Source: Syntrophobacterales bacterium
GTDB taxonomy: Bacteria > Desulfobacterota > Syntrophorhabdia > Syntrophorhabdales > WCHB1-27
DNA length: 26,205 nucleotides
Assembly: GCA_017881765.1 (NCBI GenBank)
Contig: JADGQN010000010.1
Span: forward strand, 1 to 26,205
Direction: 5' to 3'
Shown piece by piece: positions 14,328 to 22,825 of this stretch. The position numbers and the translations under genes were made by a program. Below the pieces are notes generated by a model that did not search any database, had not been told where the DNA came from, and was given only the letters and a program-made list of their open reading frames with translations. The stretch's first letter is position 1. Every line of letters begins with the position of its first letter.

Positions 14328-14401
14328 GGGCCGTTAGCTCAGTCCGGTAGAGCAGCTGACTCTTAATCAGGAGGTCGAAGGTTCGAATCCTTCACGGCCC
14401 A
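14328..14401 (+). tRNA. tRNA-Lys (anticodon CTT)
   Basis: A full 74-nt cloverleaf. The acceptor GGGCCGT pairs with ACGGCCC, followed by discriminator A at 14401; the D-stem is GCTC/GAGC; the anticodon loop is CTCTTAA; the T-arm is GAAGG-TTCGAAT-CCTTC. CCA is not encoded (the sequence continues TTC). At the base of the anticodon stem positions 27 and 43 are G and G, where this tRNA usually has a G-C pair. Confidence 0.97.
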
Positions 14402-14430
14402 TTCAAGTTTAGGAAGGTACGTTACACGCA

Positions 14431-15843
14431 TCAACCCCCGGTAAGCTTATCCGCTTCGGTAACCCAGCCTCCACCCATCGACTTGTAGAGATTCACCAAG
14501 GCACGAAAGAGGGTGCCCTGTGTCTGGGCATACAAGAGCTCTCCCTGGAAGAGACTCCGTTGGGCATCGAGCACTTCGAGGTAACTGGTATAGCCATTGT
14601 CGTACCGCAACTCGGCAAGGCGGGCATAGCTCCGTAAGGCCTCCACCTGCTGCTTTTGTATTCCGAGCTGCTCCCTCGACTTGCCCTGATCGATCAGGGC
14701 GTCATCCACCTCCCTGAATGCCTGTTGGATCACCTTCTGGTACCGGAAGAGGGTCTCTTGCTGCACGGATTCGGCCACTTTCACCTGGCCTGCTGTAGCG
14801 CCCCCGGTAAAGATCGGCATCACGGCCGGCACAGCGTAAGTCCAGGCCTTTGCCGGCCCGGTAAAAAGGAGAGAGAGGTCCCTGCTCGCCCAGCCGTAGG
14901 AGCTCGTGAGGAAAATGGTGGGAAAGTAGAGGGCCTTGGCCACGCCGATCCTTGCGTTGGCTGCGATGAGGTCCTGTTCGGCCTGACAGATGTCGGGACG
15001 ATTCTCGAGCAGGCTTGACGGCAATTCCGCCGGCACCGCCGGGAGCACGAGGTCATCAATCAGTTTCCCTCGTGGAATCGCTCCCGGATTGCGTCCGAGC
15101 AAAACGCTCAAGGCATCCTCCTGTTGGACGATCAGCTTCTGAAGGAACGGAATGGTGGCACGCGCCGATAGGTACTCCGATTCCGCCTGTCGCAGCTCCA
15201 GCTCTGAGATCAGGCCCCGCCCGAAGCGAAGCGTAAACAGGTTGAAAGAATTTTCACGGGCCTTGGCGGTCCTTTCCGCTATTTCGAGCTGCTTGTCAAG
15301 ATCCAGGAGGTCCGTGTAAGTGATTGCTACCGACGTCACAACGGTCAGGATCACCCCGCGACGTGCCTCATCCGTACTCAGGAGGTCGGCACGGGCCGCT
15401 TCCGTCGCCCGGCGTAATTGTCCCCAGAGGTCGATCTGCCAGCTCGCGTTAAGGAACGTCTGGTAAAGGCTTCCCGGATTATCAAGCGTGGGGGAAGGAA
15501 GAGGGTTTGATAAATCAGTGAAGCCTTGTCTCAGGGCACTCCCGCTGGCACTCACCTGGGGAAAGAGCGCTGCACGCGTGACACCGTAACGCCCCATGAA
15601 TTCTTCAACCCTTCCTGCGGCGATCTTCACATCCTTGTTCTCTCTCAGGGCAATCAGGATCAGGTCATTCAGGACACGATCATCGAACTGTTGCCACCAG
15701 GCGGTGTTCGCAACGTCTTTTGCCTCCCCCTCCTCGATACGCCACGACGCCGGTGTGTCAACCACCGGGCGCCGGTAGTCGGGACCCATGGCACATCCGG
15801 CAAGCAGGAGCATGCAAAGCGAGAAGGTCATTAGTCTGCGCAT
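14431..15843 (-). CDS. Outer-membrane efflux lipoprotein (NodT/OprM family)
   Basis: Outer-membrane channel of a tripartite efflux pump; 470 residues. The start at 15843 (MRRLMTFSLCMLLLAGC) is chosen because GGGAGGGGGA lies just upstream and gives a lipoprotein signal peptide with lipobox LLAGC followed by the family hallmark MGPDYRRP. The two TolC-type repeats contain WWQQFDDRVLNDLI, then WQIDLWGQLRRATEAARADL, PSSLLENRPDICQAEQDLI and TSYLEVLDAQRSLFQGELL. It is the last gene of the operon, 1 nt after the RND gene. The cargo cannot be predicted. Confidence 0.95.
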   Translation of the reverse strand: MRRLMTFSLCMLLLAGCAMGPDYRRPVVDTPASWRIEEGEAKDVANTAWWQQFDDRVLNDLILIALRENKDVKIAAGRVEEFMGRYGVTRAALFPQVSASGSALRQGFTDLSNPLPSPTLDNPGSLYQTFLNASWQIDLWGQLRRATEAARADLLSTDEARRGVILTVVTSVAITYTDLLDLDKQLEIAERTAKARENSFNLFTLRFGRGLISELELRQAESEYLSARATIPFLQKLIVQQEDALSVLLGRNPGAIPRGKLIDDLVLPAVPAELPSSLLENRPDICQAEQDLIAANARIGVAKALYFPTIFLTSSYGWASRDLSLLFTGPAKAWTYAVPAVMPIFTGGATAGQVKVAESVQQETLFRYQKVIQQAFREVDDALIDQGKSREQLGIQKQQVEALRSYARLAELRYDNGYTSYLEVLDAQRSLFQGELLYAQTQGTLFRALVNLYKSMGGGWVTEADKLTGG

Positions 15844-15844
15844 A

Positions 15845-18800
15845 TCATTCCCCCTCCCTTTCTGTGTGGCCCGTGTTTTCTGCGCCACTCCCGCCTATCT
15901 CCCTTTCTCCCGTCCGGCTCTTCTTCTTTCGACGATCGACCACCTTTCCCACAGCGTAGAAGGTGACAGGAATGAGGAAGATAGCGATCAGCGATGCGGC
16001 GGCCGTGCCCCCCATGACCGTTGTACCCATTATTTGCCGCGCCACAGCGCCTGCACCATGGGAGAAGGCAAGCGGAAGCACGCCGAGAAGGAATGCGAAG
16101 GATGTCATGAGGATCGGCCTGAGACGGAGCCTTGCCCCCTCAAGGGCAGCATCGGCAAGGGGTCTGCCCCGTTCGTGCCTCGTCTTTGCGAATTCGACGA
16201 TCAGGATGGCGTTCTTTGCCGAGAGGCCAATCAGCACGATGAGACCGATCTGGGCATACACGTTGTTGTTCACCAGGCTGTTTCCCTGGTGGCGCAGCCA
16301 TATAGCGGCGAACGCCCCAAAAACCGCGACGGGGGTGCCGAGGAGCACGCTGAATGGGAGAGACCAGCTCTCGTACTGAGCTGCAAGGATGAGGAAAACA
16401 CAAAGGAGAGAAAATCCGAAGATGGCTGAGGCCGGTATCCCTTCCTGCGCTTTCTTTTCCTGGAAGCTCATGCCCACGTAGTCGAGACCCATCTCAGCGG
16501 GCATGGTCTGTCTGAAGACGTCTTCCAGGGTTGACATGACCTGGGCTGAGCTGAAACCGGTTTTACCCGTGGCGTAGATCTGGGCCGCGGGATACAGGTT
16601 GTAGCGCATGGTAAATTCGGGCCCCGGCCGGGACTCGATTGTGGTCAAAGCTGACAGCGGTACAGGATCACCCCTGTCGTTGAGCACGTAAAATTGGCCG
16701 ACGTTCTCCGCCTTGGTGCGGTATTCCCCTTCCGCCTGGACATAGACCTGCCATTGACGGCTGAAACGGTTGAAGTAGTTGATAAAGTAGCCGCCCATGA
16801 AGGCCTGAAGAGTCTGATAGACCTGCGTCAGATCAACGCCCTGCTTGAGTGCTTTTTCCCGGTCTACGTTGACAAAGAGCTGGGGGACAGCGGGGAGAAA
16901 GGTAGTCGTCACGCGGGCCAGTTCGGGCCGCTTTCTCGCGGCTTCGAGGAACTTGTTAACATTCTCGGTCAGAAAACCGATGTTCTTTCCGCCCCTGTTC
17001 TCCAGAACAAGGTTGGCCCCGCCGGCCAGTCCGATGCCCGGAATAGCCGGGGGTTGAAAGGCATACGCAACAGTCTGGGGCAGCTTGCCCAACTCTCTGT
17101 TGAGGTGCGCCATGATGGCCTGATACTCTTCCTCCGGCTTGTTCCGGTATTTCCATTCTTTCAGCGTCACGAAGAAAAACCCGCTATACGTGTTCTGGGC
17201 AAGACTCATCAAGCTGTTGCCAACCAGGGTCTGGTAGTGTTCCACGCCAGGGGTATTCCTGACGATCTCCTCGATCTGTTTGCACACCTGGTCCGTGCGC
17301 TGCAGCGAGGCAGCGTCGGGCAGGGCCACATTGATGTACAGATACCCCTGATCTTCTTCGGGTAAGAACCCTTTGGGGATTCTATTACCAAGGAGAAGGC
17401 CAAAGATGGCTATCGCCACGAGGAAGAGCAGGCTGAGAGCGCTCTTTCGGATCAGGGACCCGCAAAGGTTGAGATAGGTCTTGGAGGCACGGCCGAAAAG
17501 ATTATTGAACCACCTGAAAAAGGGGCCCAGAAATCCCCTGCCTTCTTTCCCCGGTTTGAGGATAAGGGCGCAGAGTGCGGGGCTGAGGGTCAGGGCGTTG
17601 AAGGCTGAGATGAGGACTGAGATGGCGACGGTCACGGCAAATTGCTGATAGAGCCTGCCGGTAATACCCGGAATGAAGACCACGGGTATAAAGACCGCCG
17701 CGAGAATCAGGGCAATGGCCATCACCGGCCCTGCAACCTCGCTCATGGCTTTGAGCGCCGATTCCTTCGGCGACAGGCCTTCCTCCATGTGACGTTCCAC
17801 CGCCTCCACTACGATGATGGCGTCATCCACAACCAGGCCAATGGCCAGCACCAACCCGAAGAGCGACAGGGTGTTGATCGAGAACCCGAGCAACGGAAAA
17901 ACGGCAAAGGTACCGACAAGGGAGACAGGGACAGCAAGGGCCGGAATGAGCGTCGCTCTCCATCCCTGAAGAAAGACAAAGACCACGAGAATGACGAGCC
18001 CCATAGCGATCAAGAGCGTTTTGAGGATCTCACGGATACCTTCGCCGATGGACCGTGTAGTGTCGAGAGCAACCGTGTACTCCAGATCAGCAGGGAACCG
18101 TCGTTTAGCTTGCTCCATGACTTTGTTTACGTCCTTGACGATGGAAAGGGCGTTGGAGCCGGGTAGCTGGTAGATGGCCATGATGCCGGCCGGCTCGCCA
18201 TCAAGACGGCCCAGCAGGTTATACGTCTGCGACCCCAGCTCAATGCGGGCCACGTCTTTCAAGTGGACAACCGATCCGTCGGCATTGGCGCGTATAACGA
18301 TCGAGCCGAAATCTTCCGGAGAGACAAGGCGCCCCTGCGTGCGGACCGTGTAAGTAAACTCTTGTCCGGGAGGCACCGGCTCTCCACCGATCTGTCCAGC
18401 GGGATTGACTGTATTCTGCTTCTGTACCGCATTCACGATATCGGGGATAGTGATACCGAGTTTCCCCAGGGTATCAGGTCTCACCCAGATGCGTATCGCG
18501 TACCGGTCGGCACCGTACACACCCACCTGGGCCACGCCCTGCACGCGTGCAAGTTGATCGTTGAGGTTAATAAATGCGTAGTTCGCCAGAAATCTTCCAT
18601 CGTAGGTCTTCTTGGGGGAATGCAGGGCAATGAGCATAAGCGGGGCCGATCTCGATTTCTGGATGGTCACGCCGTAATTGCGCACGTCAGGAGGAAGCTG
18701 GCCCTGGATCTGGTTCTGCCGCATCTGGGTGAAAATAAGGTCCGTATTCGGGTCGGTCTTGACATCGAAGTTGACGAACATCCGCATGGTGCCGTTACTG

Positions 18801-19048
18801 GCATTCACGGAATACATATAGTTCATGTTGTCAACGCCGCTGATCTGCTCCTCGATGGGGGTTGCTACGGATTGTTCCAGGGTTTCCGCGTCAGCGCCGC
18901 TATAACGCGTAAAGAGCTGGATCTCGGGGGGAACTATCTCAGGGAATTGAGCCACGGGTAATCCCATCATGGCTATAATCCCCAGTATGACGAACATGAT
19001 GGAGATAACCATCGCCACGATGGGGCGGTTTATGAAGAACTTTGACAT
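15845..19048 (-). CDS. RND multidrug efflux permease (HAE1/AcrB family)
   Basis: Inner-membrane proton-driven pump of 1067 residues, full length for the family. It opens FFINRPIVAMVISIMFVILG; porter-domain motifs include AQFPEIVPPEI and VATPIEEQISGVDNMNYM. The proton-relay aspartates are present in GLVVDDAIIVVE (helix 4), and the helix-10 lysine in GLSAKNAILIVEFAKTRHER. The C-terminal helices end near ALIAIFLIPVTFYAVGK-type sequence. It starts 13 nt after the periplasmic adaptor gene and is followed 1 nt later by the outer-membrane factor, so the whole pump is one operon. No regulator gene of the TetR or MarR type is adjacent. Confidence 0.97.
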   Translation of the reverse strand: MSKFFINRPIVAMVISIMFVILGIIAMMGLPVAQFPEIVPPEIQLFTRYSGADAETLEQSVATPIEEQISGVDNMNYMYSVNASNGTMRMFVNFDVKTDPNTDLIFTQMRQNQIQGQLPPDVRNYGVTIQKSRSAPLMLIALHSPKKTYDGRFLANYAFINLNDQLARVQGVAQVGVYGADRYAIRIWVRPDTLGKLGITIPDIVNAVQKQNTVNPAGQIGGEPVPPGQEFTYTVRTQGRLVSPEDFGSIVIRANADGSVVHLKDVARIELGSQTYNLLGRLDGEPAGIMAIYQLPGSNALSIVKDVNKVMEQAKRRFPADLEYTVALDTTRSIGEGIREILKTLLIAMGLVILVVFVFLQGWRATLIPALAVPVSLVGTFAVFPLLGFSINTLSLFGLVLAIGLVVDDAIIVVEAVERHMEEGLSPKESALKAMSEVAGPVMAIALILAAVFIPVVFIPGITGRLYQQFAVTVAISVLISAFNALTLSPALCALILKPGKEGRGFLGPFFRWFNNLFGRASKTYLNLCGSLIRKSALSLLFLVAIAIFGLLLGNRIPKGFLPEEDQGYLYINVALPDAASLQRTDQVCKQIEEIVRNTPGVEHYQTLVGNSLMSLAQNTYSGFFFVTLKEWKYRNKPEEEYQAIMAHLNRELGKLPQTVAYAFQPPAIPGIGLAGGANLVLENRGGKNIGFLTENVNKFLEAARKRPELARVTTTFLPAVPQLFVNVDREKALKQGVDLTQVYQTLQAFMGGYFINYFNRFSRQWQVYVQAEGEYRTKAENVGQFYVLNDRGDPVPLSALTTIESRPGPEFTMRYNLYPAAQIYATGKTGFSSAQVMSTLEDVFRQTMPAEMGLDYVGMSFQEKKAQEGIPASAIFGFSLLCVFLILAAQYESWSLPFSVLLGTPVAVFGAFAAIWLRHQGNSLVNNNVYAQIGLIVLIGLSAKNAILIVEFAKTRHERGRPLADAALEGARLRLRPILMTSFAFLLGVLPLAFSHGAGAVARQIMGTTVMGGTAAASLIAIFLIPVTFYAVGKVVDRRKKKSRTGEREIGGSGAENTGHTEREGE

Positions 19049-19061
19049 AGTGGCTTATCCC

Positions 19062-20288
19062 CTACCTTCTTCCGGTTTTGTCGGGCACCGGCAAGGGCCC
19101 TGGGTTTGCCGTCGCCTCCGGAGCGGCCTTGGACTTGATCTCCGGTCCGGACCCCGCTTTCGGAACAAAGGGCTTTGTGACCACGACCATGCCTTGTTTG
19201 ACCTTCTGAAGTCCTTCGGCTATAACCTGTTCGCCCGGCTTCACGCCCGCATCCACCACCCAGAGGCCGTCCACCTTTTCGGCCACCTTGACCGGCCTGA
19301 TCGCGACCTTGCTGTCCGACCCCACGACAGCTACCTGGTACCCCGCCTGAAGTTCCATGATCGCCCGCTGCGGCACCAGGAGCGCGTCCTTTTTGATCGC
19401 GGTTTGAGCGCGGACCCTCGCGAATTGTCCCGGCCGTATCACGTTTCCCGGATTCGGGAAAAGGGCAGCAACTTTGATCGTGCCTGTCTTTACGTCCACC
19501 TGGCGGTCTGCAAAGGCAAAGAAACCTGTGTGGGGATGGACTTTCCCGTCAGCAAGGATCAGCTCGAGCGGCATCTGTTGGCCGTGTCCCCGACTATTCT
19601 GCACGTTCTTGAGGTACTCCTGCTCACTCATAAGAATGTAAACCTTGATGGGGTCCACTGTTGAGACCATGGTCAGTTCCTCGACAGATCCCGGGCCCAC
19701 GAGGTTGCCCAACTGCGCCTTGGCGATACCGGCTATGCCGTCTATTGGAGAAATAATCTTGGTAAACCCAAGGTCAAGTTGGACCTTGTCAACCACGGCC
19801 TGGGCCGCAGTCACCGCCGCATGGGTCCCTGCTTCGGCGCCGACTGCGTCATCGAAGTCCTTCCTGCTTACGGCCCTTTGTTCCACCAGAGGTTTGATGC
19901 GTTCGAGATTGGCCTTCACGGTTTCCCAGCGTGCCTTCTGCTCCGCGAGTTGTGCCTTGGCTTGTTCCAGGGCGGCCTGGAAGGTTCGAGGGTCGATCTC
20001 GAAGAGCACCTGCCCTGCCCTGACAAAATCACCCTCAGTGTAATCCCGCTTGATGAGGAGACCCTGTACCTGGGCCCGGATTGTCGCATTGACGAGACCA
20101 TCCGTCGAGGCCGTCCATTCCGAATATAAGGGCACATCCTTCCTGATGACCTCCACCACTTCCACGGTGGGTGGAGGTGGGGCTTCCGTGGTTTGGACTC
20201 TATTGCATCCCGACAGAAAAAGCGTTACCCCAAAGATCGCGAGAAGACTCGCGCAACAAAACTCCGCTACCCTATTTTCTTGCGCCAT
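19062..20288 (-). CDS. RND efflux periplasmic adaptor (HlyD/AcrA family), lipoprotein
   Basis: Membrane-fusion protein linking the RND pump to the outer-membrane channel; 408 residues. The signal peptide ends in lipobox LFLSGC. Family parts in order are the barrel-sandwich/lipoyl half (ATIRAQVQGLLIKRDYTEGD, VRAGQVLFEIDPRTF), a coiled-coil hairpin (LEQAKAQLAEQKARWETVKA to DKVQLDLGFTKI), the second lipoyl half (ISPIDGIAGIAKAQLGNLVG), the beta barrel (NPGNVIRPGQFARVRA) and a Pro/Ala-rich tail. GGGAGGG lies five bases before the ATG. It is the first gene of the operon. Confidence 0.95.
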   Translation of the reverse strand: MAQENRVAEFCCASLLAIFGVTLFLSGCNRVQTTEAPPPPTVEVVEVIRKDVPLYSEWTASTDGLVNATIRAQVQGLLIKRDYTEGDFVRAGQVLFEIDPRTFQAALEQAKAQLAEQKARWETVKANLERIKPLVEQRAVSRKDFDDAVGAEAGTHAAVTAAQAVVDKVQLDLGFTKIISPIDGIAGIAKAQLGNLVGPGSVEELTMVSTVDPIKVYILMSEQEYLKNVQNSRGHGQQMPLELILADGKVHPHTGFFAFADRQVDVKTGTIKVAALFPNPGNVIRPGQFARVRAQTAIKKDALLVPQRAIMELQAGYQVAVVGSDSKVAIRPVKVAEKVDGLWVVDAGVKPGEQVIAEGLQKVKQGMVVVTKPFVPKAGSGPEIKSKAAPEATANPGPLPVPDKTGRR

Positions 20289-20601
20289 TCACACCCTCCC
20301 TGCATCTCTGCAGCCCTTTTATCCATCCTGATGCATCCTTCTTATGCTTTAATCTCAATTACTTCTACACAACAACTAACCCGTCAAACATTCAGACGCC
20401 TCGGCGCACTGGTAGATCTCCAGTCTCAAAGATTGTTATTCGGGTTTTGGCTCATTCGGATCCAAGCCCCTCTTGCAGGAAAAGACCCGAAAGAGAGCAT
20501 TTATGGAGACTCCCCGGCTATGAAAAATACCATATCTCGCAGAGAAAGAAAAGGAGGGCGGTTTGCCTGCTAGCGGGTCTGGGCAGCGTTAGGAGTTGGG
20601 G
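20289..20601. other. Intergenic region upstream of the efflux operon
   Basis: This 313-nt stretch must hold the efflux-operon promoter (minus strand) and the end of the next minus-strand transcript. I see no convincing intrinsic terminator and no confident promoter. A small inverted repeat, ACTGG-tagatct-CCAGT (20408-20424), could be an operator. No reading frame in it looks like a gene. Confidence 0.4.
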
Positions 20602-21114
20602 CTAACGATTCGCAGGCACCCACGCTTTATGCTCGGCGATCCATCTGCCGTCCACGTACTGGCCCGGGACCATAACCCACTCTCCCGAACCGTATGCCGG
20701 GTCACTCTGTCCGTAATCCTGCGTGACGGCAGGGTCAGGATAATCGTACCCCGGTTCGGGAGCGGGTAAGGCATAGGCACCTGTAGGTGGTGCAGCGTAA
20801 ACGGGGGGTGGGACGGGATAGTACCAGGGTGCTACATACGCAGGTCCGATGAAGACGCGCGGACGGTACCAGCCGTAGCCATACCATCCGTGGCCGTATC
20901 CTCCGTGGTAGCCGTATCCTCTGCCGTAGTATCTACCTGCTGCATCACTCATGCAGGGCAGGGCCAAGATCAGCGCCAGCAGGACCGATGACACAATCAG
21001 CACGCTTCTTTTCATCGTTCTCACGCCCTTCTGTGTGTTGTATCCTTCTGAAGCACACGAAACCATAAAAAAACCAACCGTCGCAATCGCCATCAGCAAA
21101 CAGGCTGTTTTCAT
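20602..21114 (-). CDS. Exported Tyr/Gly/Pro-rich protein with two tandem signal sequences
   Basis: From the ATG at 21114, which has a perfect AGGAGG at six-base spacing, the frame encodes 170 residues. It begins with a lipoprotein signal (MKTACLLMAIATVGFFMVSC, lipobox FMVSC), then ASEGYNTQKG, a segment typical of glycine-zipper lipoproteins. After VRT it restarts with a second, complete signal peptide at 21015 (MKRSVLIVSSVLLALILALP, then CMSDAAG). The mature part is rich in Tyr, Gly and Pro (GRGYGYHGGYGHGWYGYGWY, PWYYPVPPPVYAAPP) and ends GEWVMVPGQYVDGRWIAEHK, a pattern common in small exported proteins with WVPG-type repeats. Either the true gene starts at 21015 (140-residue precursor with three weaker bases AGG upstream) or the two parts are now fused. 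Function is unknown, probably envelope-related. Confidence 0.7.
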   Translation of the reverse strand: MKTACLLMAIATVGFFMVSCASEGYNTQKGVRTMKRSVLIVSSVLLALILALPCMSDAAGRYYGRGYGYHGGYGHGWYGYGWYRPRVFIGPAYVAPWYYPVPPPVYAAPPTGAYALPAPEPGYDYPDPAVTQDYGQSDPAYGSGEWVMVPGQYVDGRWIAEHKAWVPANR

Positions 21115-21328
21115 CACCCACCTCCTGTCCATACCGTGTTATCGGAGCAATAAGCATACCGGAAGAGAGCGCCGTAAAATGCCTAAAATAACTCAGGTTT
21201 CCGCTGGAGCACGCGGTTGCATCCGACAAGAATGTCGAGTAGCGGAATTATCGTTCGACAAATTAAGTAGCTCTATTACCAGGACCATCTTGATGGCCCC
21301 TTTGGGGCTGTTCCGCTTCCCATTGAGC

Positions 21329-21480
21329 AGATAGATTTCAACGGGCAAAATCCGTGGTAATCTATCTGGCGAGCACGGCGAACCGGGTACCCGCTCACAC
21401 GTGCGGGAGGCCGGGTACCCGCGTGCGGGTGGGACTTTGCCGCGGGGTACCACTAAGTGGGTCGCGGCGACGCGAGTCCC
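21329..21480. repeat. GC-rich structured repeat, CGGGTACCCG family, copy 2
   Basis: Begins with a perfect 9-bp inverted repeat, AGATAGATT (21329-21337) and AATCTATCT (21359-21367). It contains the core ACCGGGTACCCGC at 21382-21394, a second CGGGTACCCGC about 25 nt later, and ends GGCGACGCGAGTCCC (21466-21480). It aligns to the copy at 4956-5117 in its first part and at its end. It stops about ten bases before the ribosome site of the FAD oxidoreductase gene, so the leader of that mRNA may be structured. The rest of 21115-21328 shows only a small GCCCC-ttt-GGGGC hairpin and no gene. Confidence 0.7.
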
Positions 21481-21503
21481 ATTAACAGAAAGGAGATTTG
21501 ATT

Positions 21504-22775
21504 ATGAAAGTCGTAATCATAGGCGGAGGATGGGCAGGCTGCTCGGCCGCTATTTCAGCAAGGAAACAGGGGGCCCGGGTTGTCCTGATAGAACGGACTG
21601 ACATGCTTTTGGGAACAGGCCTCGTAGGGGGCATTATGCGCAACAACGGGCGTTTTACTGCTGCCGAAGAGATGCTGGCCATGTCCGGCGGAGAAATATT
21701 TCAACTTACCGACCAAAATTCGCTCCATCGGAACATCAGTTTCCCGGGACACAATCACACCTCTCTTTACAATGTGGCAAGGATGGAGCCCATGGTGAAA
21801 AACTTCCTCCTGGAAAAAGGGGTTGAGATCCACCTTTCTACCCGCATCGATGATGTGGCTATTACCAATGGCCATATCGAGGCCGTAACCGGAAAGACAC
21901 GGGAAGATAAGGTGAACTATGAGGGTGATGTATATATCGAAACAACCGGCACAGCCGGACCGACGGTCAACTGTACGAAGTATGGGAATGGCTGCGCCAT
22001 GTGCATACTCCGCTGTCCCTCTTTCGGCGGACGGGTGAGCATTGCAGCAAAATGCGGCATCACGGAAATGATCGGAAAGAAAGGTGACCACGTGGGCGCC
22101 ATGAGCGGCGCTTGCAAGCTTTTCAAGGAATCACTTTCCGGGGAGGTTGTTGAGACCCTGAACAGGGAGGGGGTAGCGATTATTCCCATCCCTGTCTCCA
22201 TGCGCTCCGCGGATAAGCTCGCCACAAAGGCCTGTCAGCAATACGCACTTCCCGAATTCCTTGACAATATTGTCCTTCTTGATACGGGCCACGCAAAGCT
22301 TATGACCACTTTCTTCCCCCTTGACGCTCTGCGGCAAATCCCCGGTATGGAATCTGCCCGCTATGAAGACCCCTATGCCGGAGGTCTGGGCAATTCCATT
22401 CGATATGTAGGCATGTCGCCAAGGGACGATGCGCTCAAAGTGATCGGGGTTGAGAACCTTTTCTGCGGCGGGGAAAAGGCGGGCCTTCTGGTCGGCCACA
22501 CCGAGGCCATCGTCACCGGAACCCTTGCAGGTTTAAATGCTGTAAGATTCATAAAAAAGGAAAAACCCCTGGTCTTTCCCGACACGCTCGCTGTGGGCGA
22601 TGGAATAAGCTACGTGCGTACTCAGATGGCGACGGAAGCAGGCTTAGGGTATAAATACACCTTCTCCGGGTCGGTCTATTTCGACCGGATGAAGGAGAAA
22701 GACCTCTATACCATTGATATCCAGAAGATTCGAGGGAGGGTGGAGGAGGCAGGCTTGACGGGGGTCTTTGCCTGA
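21504..22775 (+). CDS. FAD-dependent oxidoreductase with a cysteine cluster
   Basis: A 423-residue flavoprotein. The dinucleotide-binding loop is at the very N-terminus (VVIIGGGWAGCSAAISARKQ, then an acidic residue after RVVLIE). A second FAD contact near the C-terminus reads VENLFCGGEKAGLLVGHTEA, similar to the GidA/TrmFO and thioredoxin-reductase-like fold. Mid-protein there is a cluster NCTKYGNGCAMCILRCP (CX6CX2CX3C), which could bind an iron-sulfur centre. The ATG at 21504 is preferred over the in-frame TTG at 21498 because AAGGAG sits eight bases before it. A permease gene follows after 50 nt and a universal stress protein after that. The substrate is unknown; an organic acid brought in by the permease is a reasonable guess. 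Confidence 0.8.
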   Translation: MKVVIIGGGWAGCSAAISARKQGARVVLIERTDMLLGTGLVGGIMRNNGRFTAAEEMLAMSGGEIFQLTDQNSLHRNISFPGHNHTSLYNVARMEPMVKNFLLEKGVEIHLSTRIDDVAITNGHIEAVTGKTREDKVNYEGDVYIETTGTAGPTVNCTKYGNGCAMCILRCPSFGGRVSIAAKCGITEMIGKKGDHVGAMSGACKLFKESLSGEVVETLNREGVAIIPIPVSMRSADKLATKACQQYALPEFLDNIVLLDTGHAKLMTTFFPLDALRQIPGMESARYEDPYAGGLGNSIRYVGMSPRDDALKVIGVENLFCGGEKAGLLVGHTEAIVTGTLAGLNAVRFIKKEKPLVFPDTLAVGDGISYVRTQMATEAGLGYKYTFSGSVYFDRMKEKDLYTIDIQKIRGRVEEAGLTGVFA

Positions 22776-22825
22776 CAGGTAAGGCCCGCTTCGATGTTAC
22801 ATAATTTCTTATTGGAGGAGGGATT

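Noticed and set aside
14328..14401. tRNA-Lys as an integration site for a genomic island
   Set aside because: No integrase gene and no second copy of the tRNA 3' end were seen in the window.
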